A stretch of 64,000 nucleotides of DNA. It comes from Flavobacterium okayamense (GTDB lineage: Bacteria; Bacteroidota; Bacteroidia; Flavobacteriales; Flavobacteriaceae). A program made the translations under genes and the position numbers. Under the pieces are notes generated by a model. It saw only the letters and a program-made list of their open reading frames with translations. It had not been told where the DNA came from and searched no databases. Each line of letters opens with the position of its first letter. Positions within the stretch are counted from its first letter, which is position 1. This document shows, in pieces, positions 43,655 to 53,036 of the stretch. The stretch lies in contig NZ_AP024749.1 in the NCBI RefSeq assembly GCF_019702945.1, positions 2,356,001-2,420,000 of the forward strand. The letters are read 5' to 3'.

Positions 43655-44209
43655 ATGAAAAAAGTAATTCTTATTATTTTATTATCAATCTCAACTTCGA
43701 TATACTCTCAAATAAATGAAGGACAAAATTTTTGTACTCCAACTAAAGATGGAGATTATTTTCCTTTATCCATTAATAAAAAACGTATTCTTTGGCAAGA
43801 TAGATCCTATTTTGAAACAATAAATGACACTGTCGTTATTAATGAAAATAAATATATTGAATACTTACAAGACTGGGGCGAAAACAACGTATCTAAAATG
43901 TATTTAAGAGAAGAAAATGGAGTTGTTTATGAATTTAAAGAAGACGATGGAAAAGAAACAATCCGTTATGATAAAAACTTCAAAAAAGGACATACTTGGA
44001 AAACTGCTAAAGGTGATTGTGTTTATAAAATTATTTCCTTTAAAGGAAAGTTAAAAACACCCTTTTGTGAATATGAAAACTTACTAGTTATTGAGGCAAA
44101 ATTTAAAGATGTAACTTTTGATTTTTATTATTTACAAGGTCATGGTTATGTGGGCGCAACAGTTAAAGACAAAATAATGTCTTGTGTCTCCCCTGTTTGG
44201 AATGATTAA
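43655..44209 (+). CDS. Secreted hypothetical protein
   Basis: The 184-residue product has a signal peptide (KKVILIILLSISTSIYS). The core is beta-rich and resembles small periplasmic domains built around LWQDRSYFETINDTVVINEN and KTPFCEYENLLVIEAKF. Paired Cys at the ends (NFCTP and MSCVSPVW) may form a disulfide. Its function is unknown. It is the last gene of the small-gene cluster. Confidence 0.6.
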   Translation: MKKVILIILLSISTSIYSQINEGQNFCTPTKDGDYFPLSINKKRILWQDRSYFETINDTVVINENKYIEYLQDWGENNVSKMYLREENGVVYEFKEDDGKETIRYDKNFKKGHTWKTAKGDCVYKIISFKGKLKTPFCEYENLLVIEAKFKDVTFDFYYLQGHGYVGATVKDKIMSCVSPVWND

Positions 44210-44276
44210 ATTTCAATCTAATTTACTATTAAATTACTCTATATTTGTGTTCATTAAATAATTAAACAAAAAGTAT

Positions 44277-45293
44277 ATGTTTGGAATAAAACACATCAAA
44301 TTTGATTCAATGACTTACGTTCTACATTTTATGAACGGAAAAGTAAAAAGAGAAGGTCGTGGTCTATCATTTTTCTACTTTGCTCCTAATAGCTCAATTG
44401 TAGCAATTCCTATGGGAAGTAATGATTTACCTTTTATTTTTAACGAATCAACTAACGATTACCAAACTGTTACTATTCAAGGACAAATAAGCTATAAAAT
44501 TAGCAATCCAAAAACTCTAGCTGACGTTTTAGATTTTACAGTCAATGATAATGGATTATACAAAAAGAACGATATAGAAAAATTAAATCAAAGAATAATC
44601 AATGAAGCTCAAACTGCGACTTCTTCATTTATTCATGAGATTAAATTAAAAGATGCTATTCGTTCTGCTAAAACAATTGAAGAACGAATTTTAAGCGGAC
44701 TTAAATCTTCTGAGGCAATTGGAATGTTAGGAATTGAGATTTTAGGCGCTAATATTTTAGGTATTCAAGCAACACCAGAAATGGCAAGAGCTTTAGAAAC
44801 TGAAACGAGAGAGAAACTTCAGCAAGAAGCCGATCAAGCGATTTATGAGAGAAGAAATTTTGCTGTAGAACAAGAAAGAAAAATCAAAGAATCTGAGTTG
44901 AATACGGAAATTGCGGTTGAAGAAAAACAAAAGCAAATAGCGGAAAAGAAAATGGAGTCTGAAGTTCAAAAAGCGGAGAATGATAGAAAGCTTCGCGAAA
45001 TGAAATTAACGGCTGATATTGCTGTTGAAAATCAGAGAAAAGAACTTATTGAGCAAAAAACTTCTAATGATAAAAAAGAAGCAGAAACTCAAGGTTATGT
45101 TTTAGAAACTACTTTAAAACCATATAAAGATTTAGATTGGAAAATTTTAACTGCTCTAAACGATAATCAAGATCCTAGATTTAATATTTCACTTGCTTTT
45201 AGAGAGCTTGCGGAAAATGCAGGTAAAATTGGCAACTTAAATATTAGTCCTGAACTTCTTGATACATTATTAAACGAAAAAGAGCGCTACTAA
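44277..45293 (+). CDS. SPFH/band-7 domain protein
   Basis: The 338-residue product has an SPFH domain in residues about 15-185 (YQTVTIQGQISYKISNPK, EERILSGLKSSEAIGMLGIEIL). A long charged coiled coil follows (about 185-270, EREKIKESELNTEIAVEEKQ-like), then a short helical end. There is no N-terminal membrane helix, so attachment would be peripheral. It is coupled to the NAD-kinase-like gene, which starts three bases after its stop. Confidence 0.82.
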   Translation: MFGIKHIKFDSMTYVLHFMNGKVKREGRGLSFFYFAPNSSIVAIPMGSNDLPFIFNESTNDYQTVTIQGQISYKISNPKTLADVLDFTVNDNGLYKKNDIEKLNQRIINEAQTATSSFIHEIKLKDAIRSAKTIEERILSGLKSSEAIGMLGIEILGANILGIQATPEMARALETETREKLQQEADQAIYERRNFAVEQERKIKESELNTEIAVEEKQKQIAEKKMESEVQKAENDRKLREMKLTADIAVENQRKELIEQKTSNDKKEAETQGYVLETTLKPYKDLDWKILTALNDNQDPRFNISLAFRELAENAGKIGNLNISPELLDTLLNEKERY

Positions 45294-45295
45294 AA

Positions 45296-46216
45296 ATGAA
45301 AATCGAGTACGCAATAATTGTTAAAAATAAAACTCGACTTGAATCTTTAATTGAGCGTTTTAATACAAAAGCACAGGCAAAATTTTATATTGAAAATCTT
45401 GGTGGAAATTTTGAGGATTATGTTTTAGAACATGAAATATTTCATCATTCTTTAAACTCTTTACAAACCCAACTTTCTAAAATTGTAAAAAATAAAACAG
45501 TTGAGCGCTTATACTTGCCATCATTTATTTTTTCAGATAATCAATTAATTATTGTAATTGGTCAAGATGGACTTGTTGCTAATACCGCAAAATACTCAAA
45601 AGGTTGTCCTATAATTGCTGTAAATCCAGATAAAGATAGGTACGATGGTGTACTTTTACCCTTCGATACTTCTGACTTTGTTTTAGGAGTTGAAAATGTA
45701 TTGAGTGAAAAATTAAAATCTAAAACTATGCGTTTTGCTGAAGCTCGACTTAACGATGGGCAACGATTGTTAGCCTTTAATGATCTTTTCATTGGAGCTG
45801 CGTCACATGTTTCAGCTCGATATAAAATATCCTTTAACCAAAATACTGAAGAACATTCTTCAAGTGGATTAATAGTCTCTACTCCTGCTGGTTCCACTGG
45901 TTGGCTTAGTTCAATTTTCAACATGGCGTATGGAGTAACAGGAATGTTTGAAAAAAACTTAAAACCTAAACGTCCAAAGTTAAAGGACAGTGAATTACTT
46001 TTTGCAGTTAGAGAACCTTTTCAAAGTATACGAACGCAAACTGGAATAACAGCAGGTATCATTAAAAATCAGAATCACTTAACTATCGAATCGTTAATGC
46101 CGTCAAACGGAATTATCTTTAGCGATGGTATTGAAAAAGATTTTCTTCAATTTAATAGTGGCGCCATTGCAAAAATTGGAATTGCTCCTGAAACTGCTGA
46201 ATTGGTAATTAAGTAA
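45296..46216 (+). CDS. NAD-kinase-like protein
   Basis: The 306-residue product is related to ATP-NAD/sphingosine kinases. The nucleotide motif is GQDGLVANTAK (about residues 88-98), where canonical NAD kinase has GGDGT. The second site is STPAGSTGW (about 194-202; canonical STPTGSTAY), followed by VREPFQSIRTQTG and SDGIEKDFLQF. The changed GGDGT motif leaves kinase activity uncertain. It is partnered with the SPFH gene, a pairing I believe recurs in other bacteria. Confidence 0.78.
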   Translation: MKIEYAIIVKNKTRLESLIERFNTKAQAKFYIENLGGNFEDYVLEHEIFHHSLNSLQTQLSKIVKNKTVERLYLPSFIFSDNQLIIVIGQDGLVANTAKYSKGCPIIAVNPDKDRYDGVLLPFDTSDFVLGVENVLSEKLKSKTMRFAEARLNDGQRLLAFNDLFIGAASHVSARYKISFNQNTEEHSSSGLIVSTPAGSTGWLSSIFNMAYGVTGMFEKNLKPKRPKLKDSELLFAVREPFQSIRTQTGITAGIIKNQNHLTIESLMPSNGIIFSDGIEKDFLQFNSGAIAKIGIAPETAELVIK

Positions 46217-46359
46217 TTAAAGTTTTCTTTCATATTGCTCTTTTACTTGTTTTTACGTATAATTTAATTAAAACTAATATTAGAGATTAATCTCAGAATT
46301 TAAAAAATCGAAATAAAATGGCTAAAAATAAAAATGAATAAATTTTTCATAAACAAAAA
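46217..46359. other. Junction between NAD-kinase-like gene and defence operon
   Basis: These AT-rich bases hold a short palindrome GAGATTAATCTC (46283-46294) and no gene. The downstream part of the truncated HNH-like frame is not found here in any frame, so this is the likely deletion junction. Confidence 0.45.
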
Positions 46360-46572
46360 CTACATTTTAATTTTTGAAACCAAACAGATAATAATATATC
46401 TTGAGATACTTACCATTTTAGCAAAGAGTTTCCTTTTTGAAATAAAAAGTTGGTTTTCTTCAACTAGCTCCAAAATTGCTAATAACCCGTAAAACTTATA
46501 GATTGTAGAGGTACTATTTAATACAGAAGCTAGTCTTTGAATGGGGAGATTTTGTGAATGTGGAAGATTCAT
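46360..46572 (-). pseudogene. Truncated N-terminal fragment of an HNH-endonuclease-like gene
   Basis: The 70-residue frame starts with the ATG directly abutting the stop of the AIPR gene (TAA-ATG), so it was translationally coupled. Its sequence (LPIQRLASVLNSTSTIYKFY, LLAILELVEENQ, ISKRKLFAKMVS) resembles the N-terminal helical part of HNH proteins found in such operons. It then runs into unrelated sequence (RYIIICLVSKIKM) and stops. No HNH catalytic motif is present. I read it as the remnant of the last operon gene; the family match is from memory. Confidence 0.6.
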
Positions 46573-48984
46573 TTAAATATTTTTAATTGTATCAACATAA
46601 TATGATGCATAATAAATTTGTTTAACACTAGGTGATTCGCCTGATTTTAATTTTTTACCAATTTCACCGAATATAGATTCATACTTAATACCTTTTGATT
46701 TAGCTAAAAAGCCTATTTTTTCAAAAAATGATACTACATCTTGATTTGTTTCTATACAAGAATTATATTTTTTAATAATATAATATAACGTATTTTTTAA
46801 TAGATTATCATTTTCAATTTCGAGTTGATCAAAAACTTCTGGATGATTACTTCTAATTTTTTGAATAAAATTATTTTCAAATCTTATTAATTCCTCAGAT
46901 AAATCCTCAAATTGCTTTATCGAAGCACTTAGTTTTGAAAGTCTTATTTTATCATTATCAGATATTTGATTCCATAAAATGGAATTTATCTTTTTGTAGA
47001 ATAAATCAGTATTACAAAATATATTAATGGTATCACTAATGTGTTTAAAATTAACTTCTTTATTTTTAGAATTAGCTTTTAATTTTTTCTCCAAATCTTT
47101 TTTAGAGATAGAATATTTATTGAATATTTTAGAAGAATTTTCGCTGTTTAAAAAATCTTTTATTTCATATGAATTATATATGTCATCCCACATTTCTTTC
47201 TTTTTACTATATTCTCCTAAATCATCGCTTTTTGCATATTTTTTTATCAATTCATTTACTAGTATCATTAAATCTTTTAGATATACTTTCATATCATCTT
47301 CAAGACCTTCTTTTGACCATAATCTTGCTAAATCAAAAGTGTTTGGATTTTTTTTATCGCCTTGAGTTTTTGAAAATAAAATTGACATTGTATATGGAAC
47401 AACAGCTGAACGTAATTGACCAATTGCATTATTTCTTACTCCATGAATTTCTTCTAATGATTTAAATAATATTATTCTTGAGATTAAAAGCTCATAAAAG
47501 TTTCTATCAATATTTAATTTTTTTTCATTTTCCTCAGAACTAATCTCTTCAAGGAATTTTCTAAAAATTGCTTCTCCACCTTTTTTAACTTTGTATGGCT
47601 CGTCACCCCATGAAGAATAATATTTACCTAATTGTTCTTTTGTAAACCTATATTCTTTCGGATATTCTTTTTCTATTCTATTCTTACCTGATTGTCCAGC
47701 TATTCTCAGTTTAGTATTGAATTCACCTTTTGACTTTTCAAAGAACCATTTACGACCTGATGGTGTAATTATACTTTCTGATAGTGCTTTTATTTTATTT
47801 AATTGAGGATTTCTTGAGCGTAAATCAACGGTAGTAACTTTTGATTGAGAATTTGAAAATTCACTGATACTAGAAATTAAGTCGTTTAAATCTTCTTCGG
47901 AAACATCTTTGGCAACATTAATTTTTGCCATAACTTTTACTTTACTTACGTCAATTCCATCTTTTTGACTAAAATAAATGCTGGCTGTAGTTTGTCCACC
48001 ATTTACAATTTGAAAATCTGAAAGCGACTTTAAAAAATATTTACCACCAACTTCCTCAATTTCTTTGTCACTAGCCGTTATTGTTAATCCATTGTTGAAA
48101 GCTATAAATTTTTCAGGATCTTTTGTTAATGTTCTTCTCATTCCGAGATTTACACCTCTAAACTGAAGGAAAGAGCGAACATTTTTCTCTAGTAATCTTG
48201 AGCTATGTTTAAGATATAATTTAGAAAGAATTGTTGCTGGCAATACACATAAATAAGATTCAAAATTAACTTCGTCAGCTGCTTTTATGGCTTCAATCTT
48301 ATAATTAAATTGCTCTTCAAAATCTATCTTAAGAGGTAATCTATTTCCTTGAGAAATTAAAATGCTATATAGAAAATTTAAATCTATCAATTTCTTTATT
48401 ACAAGAATTTCTTTTTCAATTGATTCTCTGTTTTTAGTAAACTTTATTTTTATGTTTTCATCTTTAAAATCTAACCTTTTTGGTTGAGGTACTTGACCTC
48501 TATTTTCTACTGTAGCTGTTGCAGAAATTAAAAATATTTCCACAACATCAAATTGGTCAGCACCAAGGGAAGAAGAAATTTGGTTTATTAAAGCGTTTAT
48601 TGCTCCAATATCTTGTATTTCATTCAAATGCCCTTTTATTGCTTTATTTGTGAAATTTGTACCTTTTTTAAATATGCCATCATAATATTCTTTTAATGAA
48701 ATTTCTAAATTTTTTGAATCTAATGAGATTGACTCCTCATTTAAAATAAATAATTGTAATCTTTCTCCAGAGTCATTAATGATATAACCATTAATTTTAA
48801 TTGGTGTGCCATCAATTTCGGTCGAATAATAAGTCTCAGTAAAATCTTCTGTGTCTATTAGTTTAGCGTCTAGCATTGAAGGAATGATATTATTAATAAA
48901 ATTACTTTCATTAATAAATCCATCTTCATCTTTCGATTCATTAAGTAAGTCAACTCTATATTTTAAATATTCTTGAATTTCCAT
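46573..48984 (-). CDS. AIPR-family (abortive infection phage resistance) protein
   Basis: The 803-residue product contains the AIPR signature near residues 290-345: FIAFNNGLTITASDKEI, then FQIVNGGQTTASIYFSQ. SEFSNSQSKVTTVDLRS follows, with the family's R/N/Q pattern. AIPR proteins are linked to phage exclusion; the C-terminal 300 residues are helical and variable. It is one base after the PD-(D/E)XK gene in the five-gene defence operon. Confidence 0.9.
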   Translation of the reverse strand: MEIQEYLKYRVDLLNESKDEDGFINESNFINNIIPSMLDAKLIDTEDFTETYYSTEIDGTPIKINGYIINDSGERLQLFILNEESISLDSKNLEISLKEYYDGIFKKGTNFTNKAIKGHLNEIQDIGAINALINQISSSLGADQFDVVEIFLISATATVENRGQVPQPKRLDFKDENIKIKFTKNRESIEKEILVIKKLIDLNFLYSILISQGNRLPLKIDFEEQFNYKIEAIKAADEVNFESYLCVLPATILSKLYLKHSSRLLEKNVRSFLQFRGVNLGMRRTLTKDPEKFIAFNNGLTITASDKEIEEVGGKYFLKSLSDFQIVNGGQTTASIYFSQKDGIDVSKVKVMAKINVAKDVSEEDLNDLISSISEFSNSQSKVTTVDLRSRNPQLNKIKALSESIITPSGRKWFFEKSKGEFNTKLRIAGQSGKNRIEKEYPKEYRFTKEQLGKYYSSWGDEPYKVKKGGEAIFRKFLEEISSEENEKKLNIDRNFYELLISRIILFKSLEEIHGVRNNAIGQLRSAVVPYTMSILFSKTQGDKKNPNTFDLARLWSKEGLEDDMKVYLKDLMILVNELIKKYAKSDDLGEYSKKKEMWDDIYNSYEIKDFLNSENSSKIFNKYSISKKDLEKKLKANSKNKEVNFKHISDTINIFCNTDLFYKKINSILWNQISDNDKIRLSKLSASIKQFEDLSEELIRFENNFIQKIRSNHPEVFDQLEIENDNLLKNTLYYIIKKYNSCIETNQDVVSFFEKIGFLAKSKGIKYESIFGEIGKKLKSGESPSVKQIYYASYYVDTIKNI

Positions 48985-49947
48985 TTAGAATTGTTTTTTA
49001 TTTATAATAAATTCCTCTATTAGGTTTAAACTTATGCTGTAATTTAGTTTATTGATTTCTTCGGGTATTGAAGAGCGAATTAGTTTTGGGAAATTTTCAC
49101 TAGTACTATCATATGAAATTTCTCCAATAGGTGTGTAACGATAAATTTCATATTGATCTAAATCCCCAATAGTCAAGCCTTTTTGAGCTAACGCATTTAT
49201 AAAAATTGAGTTGTCTCCTAATTTATCAAGAACAATTGTTTTAATATCATTGATTAATGATTTTAGGCTTAATCCATTTTCATTATCTGGATTTACAAAA
49301 ATTACCACTAATTCTAACTCTTTACCTTTTTCAGATTCTAATTGAAATTCACTTGAGATACGAACACTATTTTTTGAACTTTCAATTGTTTTGATTTCAT
49401 AATCTCTAAATTCAAAAATAAAATCATGTCCTTCATCGTATGGTCCTCTCCATGAAATTAAAACATCATCAACACTTATTTCTGAGCTATGTAGTAAATT
49501 CTTCAAATAAAAGAGTTCACCAATAAATCCTTTTACTTGTTCTCTTGTGAGACCATCTGTTTTTTTGTTTTCAAAAAAAGCACTCCATTTAAAAAAATGT
49601 CTTGTAAATAATTCTGAATACTCTTCAGTATTAGAGATGTTGTAAATTTTACTGTAAATAGACAATATTAAATCATCGAACAAGTCATTAAAAAAATCAT
49701 CATTTAGGATAATACACAAGCATTTTTCTTTTTTAAAATATTTTAATGACAAATTTTCTTTTTCAAATTGTTGAAAAGTTTTATCAAAATCAAAAGGCAA
49801 TTCAAGAATTAAACATCGTTGACTTTTTTTATTAAAACCAATGTTTAATTGTGGAATTGACTCTTTTGAAAGTAATTTATATTCAAACTCTCCTTCACCA
49901 GATGGAATAATTTTCTTCCAAATATTTTCAATGATTTCTTTATTCAT
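48985..49947 (-). CDS. PD-(D/E)XK-motif protein (DUF4420-like)
   Basis: The 320-residue product has a nuclease-fold core around residues 165-195: SWRGPYDEGHDFIFEF, then RDYEIKTIESSKNSVRIS, where the Asp, Glu and Lys (D...ExK) are in place. KGFIGELFYLKNLLHS upstream supplies the usual helix with Glu. It likely acts as the nuclease or a regulatory subunit. Its start overlaps the end of the Z1 gene by eight bases. Confidence 0.85.
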   Translation of the reverse strand: MNKEIIENIWKKIIPSGEGEFEYKLLSKESIPQLNIGFNKKSQRCLILELPFDFDKTFQQFEKENLSLKYFKKEKCLCIILNDDFFNDLFDDLILSIYSKIYNISNTEEYSELFTRHFFKWSAFFENKKTDGLTREQVKGFIGELFYLKNLLHSSEISVDDVLISWRGPYDEGHDFIFEFRDYEIKTIESSKNSVRISSEFQLESEKGKELELVVIFVNPDNENGLSLKSLINDIKTIVLDKLGDNSIFINALAQKGLTIGDLDQYEIYRYTPIGEISYDSTSENFPKLIRSSIPEEINKLNYSISLNLIEEFIINKKQF

Positions 49948-52900
49948 TTTCTAATGATTCAATTTCGTCACTTTCATCCTCCTCTTCTAGACTATTATTT
50001 TCATTTTCTCTTATATGAACATTAATTAAATAATCTTCACCAAGACCAGCATCGATTGGAGGAATACCAATTGCATAACCAATTAAAGGTATAGTTAAAT
50101 CTATATTTTCATTATCTGCTTTTTCTACAAGGGCATCATCTCTAAAAACTTCAGTCAAATCCATTAAGAAAACAACTAATAATCCATCTGTTGGTTTCAT
50201 TTTTTCACGAAATGCCTTTTCAGGAGTATTTTTATTATATTTTGCTTTGAATTCTTGTTCAATTAATGCGATTTTTTCTTCTTCTAAAGTCATACTCATA
50301 TCACGACCACCAGATAAAATATTTGAAGATCCACCAGATACTTTAAATATATTCTTATCAAGAAGTTTAGTGTAATACTTTGTTCCCTTTTTTGAACTAC
50401 TTCTTTTTATTAATTCAATATTATTAGCAAAATTTGTCTCATTTTTTTGCAAATACTTATCTGTAGATCCTGTTGTTTTTATTGCAATTGTCCAATTAGT
50501 TAATTTTTCAAACTCGTTACACTTTCTTACGAATCTTACAATTGCCTCAGTTGGGAAATCAACAAAAGTTGTTTGCGATATAAGAAAATCCTCTAATCCA
50601 TTTACATCTGTTTTTAATAATATTGCCTTTCTAAAATCATCATAAAAGAAATTTTCTTTGTGTTTACTATAAATAGATTTGAAATTATTCCAAGAAGATT
50701 CTATTGTACTTTTATTAATTAATAAATCGGTAGTTTGCAATAGTTTATCTTCAAAAGACCATTTTTCAGTAATTGTGTTTTTTAGAATTGCAGGTCTAGT
50801 AATTTGTAAAGCGCCTGGATGAGTTAGAACTTTAGTTGCATAATCTCTAGGTTTCTTTTTTGCTTTTGACAACATTCTGAACTCTTCCTCTAATTCTTCT
50901 ATTGTCCATGTACATTGGTCAAATTTTTCAAATGAATCGGCAGTTGTAAATAATTTACAACAGTCTAAATATCCTGGTCTGTAACCAAACCATCTACCCA
51001 TTTGTAAAAGCGTGTCTGCATAATTTGTGTTTCTAATGAAGTAATTAATTGTCAGTCCTTCAAGTGTAAATCCCCTTGAGAGTTTATTCCCTCCTATTAC
51101 AATATATTTTTTTTCACCACTTTCGTAATCCAGAATATCTTTTTCAACAGTATTCACTGCTTTTACTTCAATTCCATTAATTGCAGAAACTAATAAATCT
51201 CTAACTTCAAGGAATGTTTTCCTTGTCAAATATTCATCTTCATAGTTTTCAGGCAAATATTCTCTAATGTTATTTATTGCTTCTGCATAATATTTAATCC
51301 AAATCCTTTCAAACTCTATAAAAATTGAGTCACTAGCAGATAATGTGTCGTTATTTAATCTAGTCTTTAAGTAATCTATTTTTTCTATTATAAGTTTTTT
51401 AGTTTTACATTGCCAATCTGAAAATCTTGAGATATGAATTAGCATTGTATTATGAGGATGAAATAACTTTGATTGAATTAATTCAGGTCTTCTTGATAAT
51501 CTAATAGCAATTGAAACTATAAAACATTTTATCGCTTCATCTAAAGATTTTGGTATTTCAATAGGAAAGTTATCATATTTTGTTGTAGCCCTTGTAGCTT
51601 CTTTATAATCTTTAAAAGTACCGAATCTAGTTCTAGCATTTAAATCACAATCAAACTCTCTTTGATTATTGTATTTTTTCACACCAAGTAAACTATCATC
51701 TGATAGAATTTCAACTCTTTCAGGAAAGTATTCAATATAGTCATTTAAAGGTTCAGCTAATAAAGGTTCAATTTTCTTTATATCTTCAATCCTTGTTTCA
51801 AAAAAGTTTTTTGGTCCAATATAGTTTGATGGTGGAATTAATAATTCAATAAAATCATCTGGAAATAAATTACCCTCTTGGTCAAATTCAAGTTCAAAAT
51901 TGTTTCTGGAGTCTTTTACTTTCCATTTTGTTTCTGGCTTTTTATTCCAGTCTTGAAGAATATTAGCAAAAGGCGTTGCTGTATAACCTATATAGGTTTT
52001 ACGATTGAACAAGGCAAGTAAAGCTCTAATATGACCGTTTATTTTGTTTGCATATTCGCTTCCTTTGTGACCTAAATTATTGATAGATGCATTATCAGCT
52101 TCATCATCAATAATAAGAAAAGGAATATTGTGCTTGTCATTATTTTCCAATAAATATTCATTTAGCCATAACAACAAATTTTGTAATACACTAGTGTTTT
52201 TTTTACATATTAATATGTTAGTATTATTTAGACTAAAATGTGCTTGTTGCATTGTTCTATTAAAGTCATTTTGAGTAGATGTTGGAAGAATTACTTGATT
52301 TACATCTGCAAACTGTCCTAATTGACCAAAAGATGCAATTTCACCAACACCAATAAATTTGTCTTGAGCAATCATTTTACCCTCAACTTCCTTTTCAGTT
52401 CTGATTTGAGTTTGTCTTCTCAAATCTTCCATAATACCTGATAAAACAATTATAAGTTTATATCCAACATCAATAGAGCTATTTACAACAGCATTGAAAT
52501 TTGATGTTTTACCTGATTGAACACTACCTACAACCAAACCTTTTACAAAGAAATTATTTGTATTTTTGGGATCCCCAATTTTTTTTATAATTTCTAAACT
52601 TGATCTTTCAGTTTCATTTATCATTGATTTAGATCGACCAAGCTTTTTTTCTAAATAAAGCAGGTATCTTCCTCTATATGTTTTAGCTTTTGTTTCGTCA
52701 TTATACCAACCAATTTCTTTAATTCTCTCATCATTTAGCCAAGTATCTTTATATTCATTTTGAATTGAAAGACTTGGGTTCATAATAGTTTTGTAATTGT
52801 ATCTAACATCTCTTAATGCGATGGAATACTTTTCATCAAAATCATTATCAGATAAGTTGTAAGTTTTTCCACTAAATAATATTGGAAATATAATTATTAA

Positions 52901-53029
52901 CGATGATTTACATTTATTTTTTAAATCATCACCTTCAAAAAAATCTCTATCTACATAACCATTAGCTTCAAAAAATTGATTGTAGTTAGACACTATCAAA
53001 CTTTTTATTTGATCAATAATTTCATTCAT
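49940..53029 (-). CDS. Z1-domain superfamily II helicase/ATPase
   Basis: The 1,029-residue product has Walker A GSVQSGKTSNF near residue 170 and Walker B FLIIDDEADNAS near 310. Motif III-like IGYTATPFANIL follows soon after, and an arginine-finger motif QMGRWFGYRPGY lies near 678. These mark the Z1 family, which is known from MORC/methylase restriction-like loci. It is probably the ATP-driven DNA motor or remodeller of the operon. It ends in an acidic Glu/Asp tail. It follows the GHKL gene by seven bases. Confidence 0.92.
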   Translation of the reverse strand: MNEIIDQIKSLIVSNYNQFFEANGYVDRDFFEGDDLKNKCKSSLIIIFPILFSGKTYNLSDNDFDEKYSIALRDVRYNYKTIMNPSLSIQNEYKDTWLNDERIKEIGWYNDETKAKTYRGRYLLYLEKKLGRSKSMINETERSSLEIIKKIGDPKNTNNFFVKGLVVGSVQSGKTSNFNAVVNSSIDVGYKLIIVLSGIMEDLRRQTQIRTEKEVEGKMIAQDKFIGVGEIASFGQLGQFADVNQVILPTSTQNDFNRTMQQAHFSLNNTNILICKKNTSVLQNLLLWLNEYLLENNDKHNIPFLIIDDEADNASINNLGHKGSEYANKINGHIRALLALFNRKTYIGYTATPFANILQDWNKKPETKWKVKDSRNNFELEFDQEGNLFPDDFIELLIPPSNYIGPKNFFETRIEDIKKIEPLLAEPLNDYIEYFPERVEILSDDSLLGVKKYNNQREFDCDLNARTRFGTFKDYKEATRATTKYDNFPIEIPKSLDEAIKCFIVSIAIRLSRRPELIQSKLFHPHNTMLIHISRFSDWQCKTKKLIIEKIDYLKTRLNNDTLSASDSIFIEFERIWIKYYAEAINNIREYLPENYEDEYLTRKTFLEVRDLLVSAINGIEVKAVNTVEKDILDYESGEKKYIVIGGNKLSRGFTLEGLTINYFIRNTNYADTLLQMGRWFGYRPGYLDCCKLFTTADSFEKFDQCTWTIEELEEEFRMLSKAKKKPRDYATKVLTHPGALQITRPAILKNTITEKWSFEDKLLQTTDLLINKSTIESSWNNFKSIYSKHKENFFYDDFRKAILLKTDVNGLEDFLISQTTFVDFPTEAIVRFVRKCNEFEKLTNWTIAIKTTGSTDKYLQKNETNFANNIELIKRSSSKKGTKYYTKLLDKNIFKVSGGSSNILSGGRDMSMTLEEEKIALIEQEFKAKYNKNTPEKAFREKMKPTDGLLVVFLMDLTEVFRDDALVEKADNENIDLTIPLIGYAIGIPPIDAGLGEDYLINVHIRENENNSLEEEDESDEIESLENE

Positions 53030-53036
53030 GAATGTT

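Noticed and set aside
46573..48984. Overlapping plus-strand frames in the AIPR gene (47027-47365, 47169-47465)
   Set aside because: Leu/Phe/Ile/Ser-rich composition typical of antisense reading of Lys/Asn/Glu-rich coding DNA.
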